Shown: one piece after another, positions 5,376-6,368 of the stretch | Numbering within the stretch: the first letter of the stretch is position 1 | Layout of the letters: each line of letters starts with the position of its first letter | NCBI GenBank assembly: GCA_963808455.1 | Contig: CAWEHT010000254.1 | Coordinates: 1 to 6,368, forward strand | Reading direction: 5' to 3' | Length of the DNA stretch: 6,368 nucleotides | DNA from: CAWEHT01 sp963808455 | GTDB lineage: Bacteria; Chloroflexota; Anaerolineae; CG2-30-64-16 | The notes under the pieces: generated by a model | What the model saw: only the letters and a program-made list of their open reading frames with translations | Database searches by the model: none | Told to the model about the DNA's origin: nothing | Position numbers and translations under genes: made by a program

Positions 5376-6359
5376 TTGAGGGAGATCCGCATTCACGGGC
5401 GGGGCGGGCAGGGTGCGGTGCTGGCGGCCGAGCTGCTGGCGGTGGCCGCGTTCGAGGACGGCAAATTCGGCCAGGCGTTCCCTGCCTTCGGTGGCGAACG
5501 ACGCGGCGCGCCGGTGCAGGCTTTCGTGCGGCTGGACGCCGGCCCGGTGCGTGTGCGCTATCGTGTGAACGAGCCGGACTACGTGATCATCCTCGACCGC
5601 ACCCTCCCCGGCCTGGTTGACGTGCTCGCCGGCCTGAAGCCGGGCGGCCTGGCCTTGATCGATGGCGACAGATCCCCGTGGCCCACGGATGGCTCGCCGG
5701 CCGATCCGGCCGGGACGATGGCGCAGGGGCCTGCCGACGCGGACGCCGGAGTCTTGGCGGTGCCCGCGACGCGAATCGCCCAGGATGTGTTCGGCCAGCC
5801 GCTGGTCAACCCGGTGATGCTCGGCGCCCTGGCCGCCGCGACGGGCGAGGTCAGCCTGGGCGCTTTGCAGCAGGCTTACCTGCGCCGCTTCCCCGGCCCG
5901 CTGGGCGACCAGAACAGCCGGGCGGTCCGGATGGGTTATGACTTCATCCGCCCGGCAGGGAGCCCTCCCGCGGTCCCGCTCCGCCTGCGCCGGCCGGAAA
6001 GGCCGGGATCGCCCGGGACGGCGCCAAGCGCAGCCAGGTCGCCCGGCAGCGGCAGGTCATCCCCCCAGCAGGGACCCGTCGCCGGTGCGGAGCCGGGCCG
6101 CCCGGGCCGGCCGTTGCACTTCGCCCTGGTCGTGGCGCCGCGCACCGTGCTCGGCTACCCCACCGGAAGCTGGCGCTACATCCGGCCCCTGGTTGAACGC
6201 CGCAACCTGCAACGGCTGCGGCCTCTGCCTGCCCCTGTGCCCCGACGGCAGCCTGAGGATCGCTGCCGGGCAGGCCGTCGTGGATTACGACTTCTGCAAA
6301 GGCTGCGGCATCTGCGCCGAAGAATGTGCGGCGGCGCCATCCGGATGGCCCGGGAGTAG
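5376..6359 (+). CDS. 2-Oxoacid:ferredoxin oxidoreductase gamma subunit, apparently fused to delta
   Basis: Gamma subunit of a pyruvate- or other 2-oxoacid:ferredoxin oxidoreductase, which makes acyl-CoA and CO2 from a 2-oxoacid and passes electrons to ferredoxin (or runs in reverse). Residues 1-191 form a complete gamma domain: REIRIHGRGGQGAVLAAELL at the start, then QAFPAFGGERRGAPVQAFVR, EPDYVIILDRTL, NPVMLGALAAATG and the GDQNSRAVRMGYDFI end. The frame stays open through a Pro/Arg/Ser/Gly-rich stretch (192-246) into delta-like sequence, GYPTGSWRYIRPLV (259-273). Beyond that the true ferredoxin sequence lies in another frame. Start is TTG at 5376 with AGGGAG at 5365-5370 overlapping the dehydratase stop codon, so the two genes are coupled. 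The gamma assignment is secure. Whether gamma and delta are one polypeptide is uncertain, and a separate TTG start at 6114 is possible. Confidence 0.82.
   Translation: MREIRIHGRGGQGAVLAAELLAVAAFEDGKFGQAFPAFGGERRGAPVQAFVRLDAGPVRVRYRVNEPDYVIILDRTLPGLVDVLAGLKPGGLALIDGDRSPWPTDGSPADPAGTMAQGPADADAGVLAVPATRIAQDVFGQPLVNPVMLGALAAATGEVSLGALQQAYLRRFPGPLGDQNSRAVRMGYDFIRPAGSPPAVPLRLRRPERPGSPGTAPSAARSPGSGRSSPQQGPVAGAEPGRPGRPLHFALVVAPRTVLGYPTGSWRYIRPLVERRNLQRLRPLPAPVPRRQPEDRCRAGRRGLRLLQRLRHLRRRMCGGAIRMARE
6114..6359 (+). pseudogene. Delta (2x[4Fe-4S] ferredoxin) domain with two compensating frameshifts
   Basis: This is the delta subunit or domain that carries electrons from the oxidoreductase. TGSWRYIRPLV, typical of PorD N-termini, is in the gamma frame. 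The next part is in the +1 frame from about 6196: TCNGCGLCLPLCPDGSL and VVDYDFCKGCGICAEEC, which are two CxxCxxCxxxC motifs for two [4Fe-4S] clusters. The end, GAIRMARE and TAG 6357-6359, is back in the gamma frame. Compared with family spacing there is one extra base near 6195 (GTTGAACGCC where GTTGACGCC would fit) and one missing base in the GCGGCGGCGCC run at 6330-6338. The two cancel, so the gamma frame stays open throughout but would lack the cysteines. Sequence error is the simplest explanation. Real decay is the alternative. Confidence 0.78.
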
Positions 6360-6364
6360 AGGAG
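6360..6364 (+). promoter_or_regulatory. Ribosome binding site of a gene beyond the window
   Basis: AGGAG directly follows the stop codon at 6357-6359 and is followed by only four visible bases, so a start codon is expected just past the end. From the usual gene order of these complexes, the next gene is probably the alpha (then beta) subunit of the oxidoreductase. That part is inference. Confidence 0.55.
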
Positions 6365-6368
6365 TATT

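Noticed and set aside
4389..5396. Large antisense and alternate-frame open frames within the dehydratase gene
   Set aside because: They arise from high GC at third codon positions. The 482-residue dehydratase frame explains the region fully.
1..6368. tRNA or rRNA genes, CRISPR arrays, insertion-sequence ends, integrase genes
   Set aside because: None seen on either strand. No regularly spaced repeats and no transposase-like frames.

Overview
The window is GC-rich bacterial DNA from what is probably an anaerobic or facultative organism. The evidence for anaerobic metabolism is an oxygen-sensitive type of [4Fe-4S]/FAD CoA-ester dehydratase directly upstream of a 2-oxoacid:ferredoxin oxidoreductase gamma/delta gene. 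I cannot name the taxon. A Chloroflexota-like anaerobe would fit, but that is a guess from gene content and GC level. Several promoters have sigma70-type hexamers (TTGACA / TACACT or TATAAT, 17-bp spacers).

Layout. (1) 1-763: a higBA-type toxin-antitoxin operon on the + strand, with a strong promoter whose predicted start falls on the GTG start codon of the toxin. (2) 764-954: a gap between convergent genes holding a strong hairpin. (3) 955-1662, minus strand: an RraA/HMG-aldolase family gene, with a 27-bp inverted repeat upstream. (4) 1919-2424, minus strand: a small membrane methyltransferase of the ICMT/phospholipid methyltransferase type, broken by a one-base deletion, with an intact promoter and ribosome binding site. 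(5) 2425-2641: a divergent promoter region. (6) 2642-3282: a vapBC toxin-antitoxin operon on the + strand. (7) 3283-3477: a promoter region in which a 55-bp inverted-repeat operator surrounds the -10 box. (8) 3478-6359 and beyond: a + strand operon encoding a VOC/glyoxalase-fold protein, a 4-hydroxybutyryl-CoA dehydratase (AbfD-like) enzyme, and a 2-oxoacid:ferredoxin oxidoreductase gamma subunit apparently fused to a two-cluster ferredoxin delta subunit. A ribosome binding site at the window edge points to a further gene, probably the alpha subunit.

The metabolic operon is the most interesting part. The dehydratase keeps all four cluster ligands (C99, C103, H292, C299) and the known catalytic residues at the numbering of the clostridial enzyme. 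It is translationally coupled to the oxidoreductase gene, which suggests a pathway where radical dehydration or isomerisation of a CoA ester is linked to ferredoxin-dependent 2-oxoacid/acyl-CoA chemistry. The substrate cannot be read from the sequence. Two toxin-antitoxin modules flank the middle genes and suggest accessory DNA. Three apparent single-base indels (one in the methyltransferase, two compensating in the delta domain) mean that either gene decay or sequence error must be considered.
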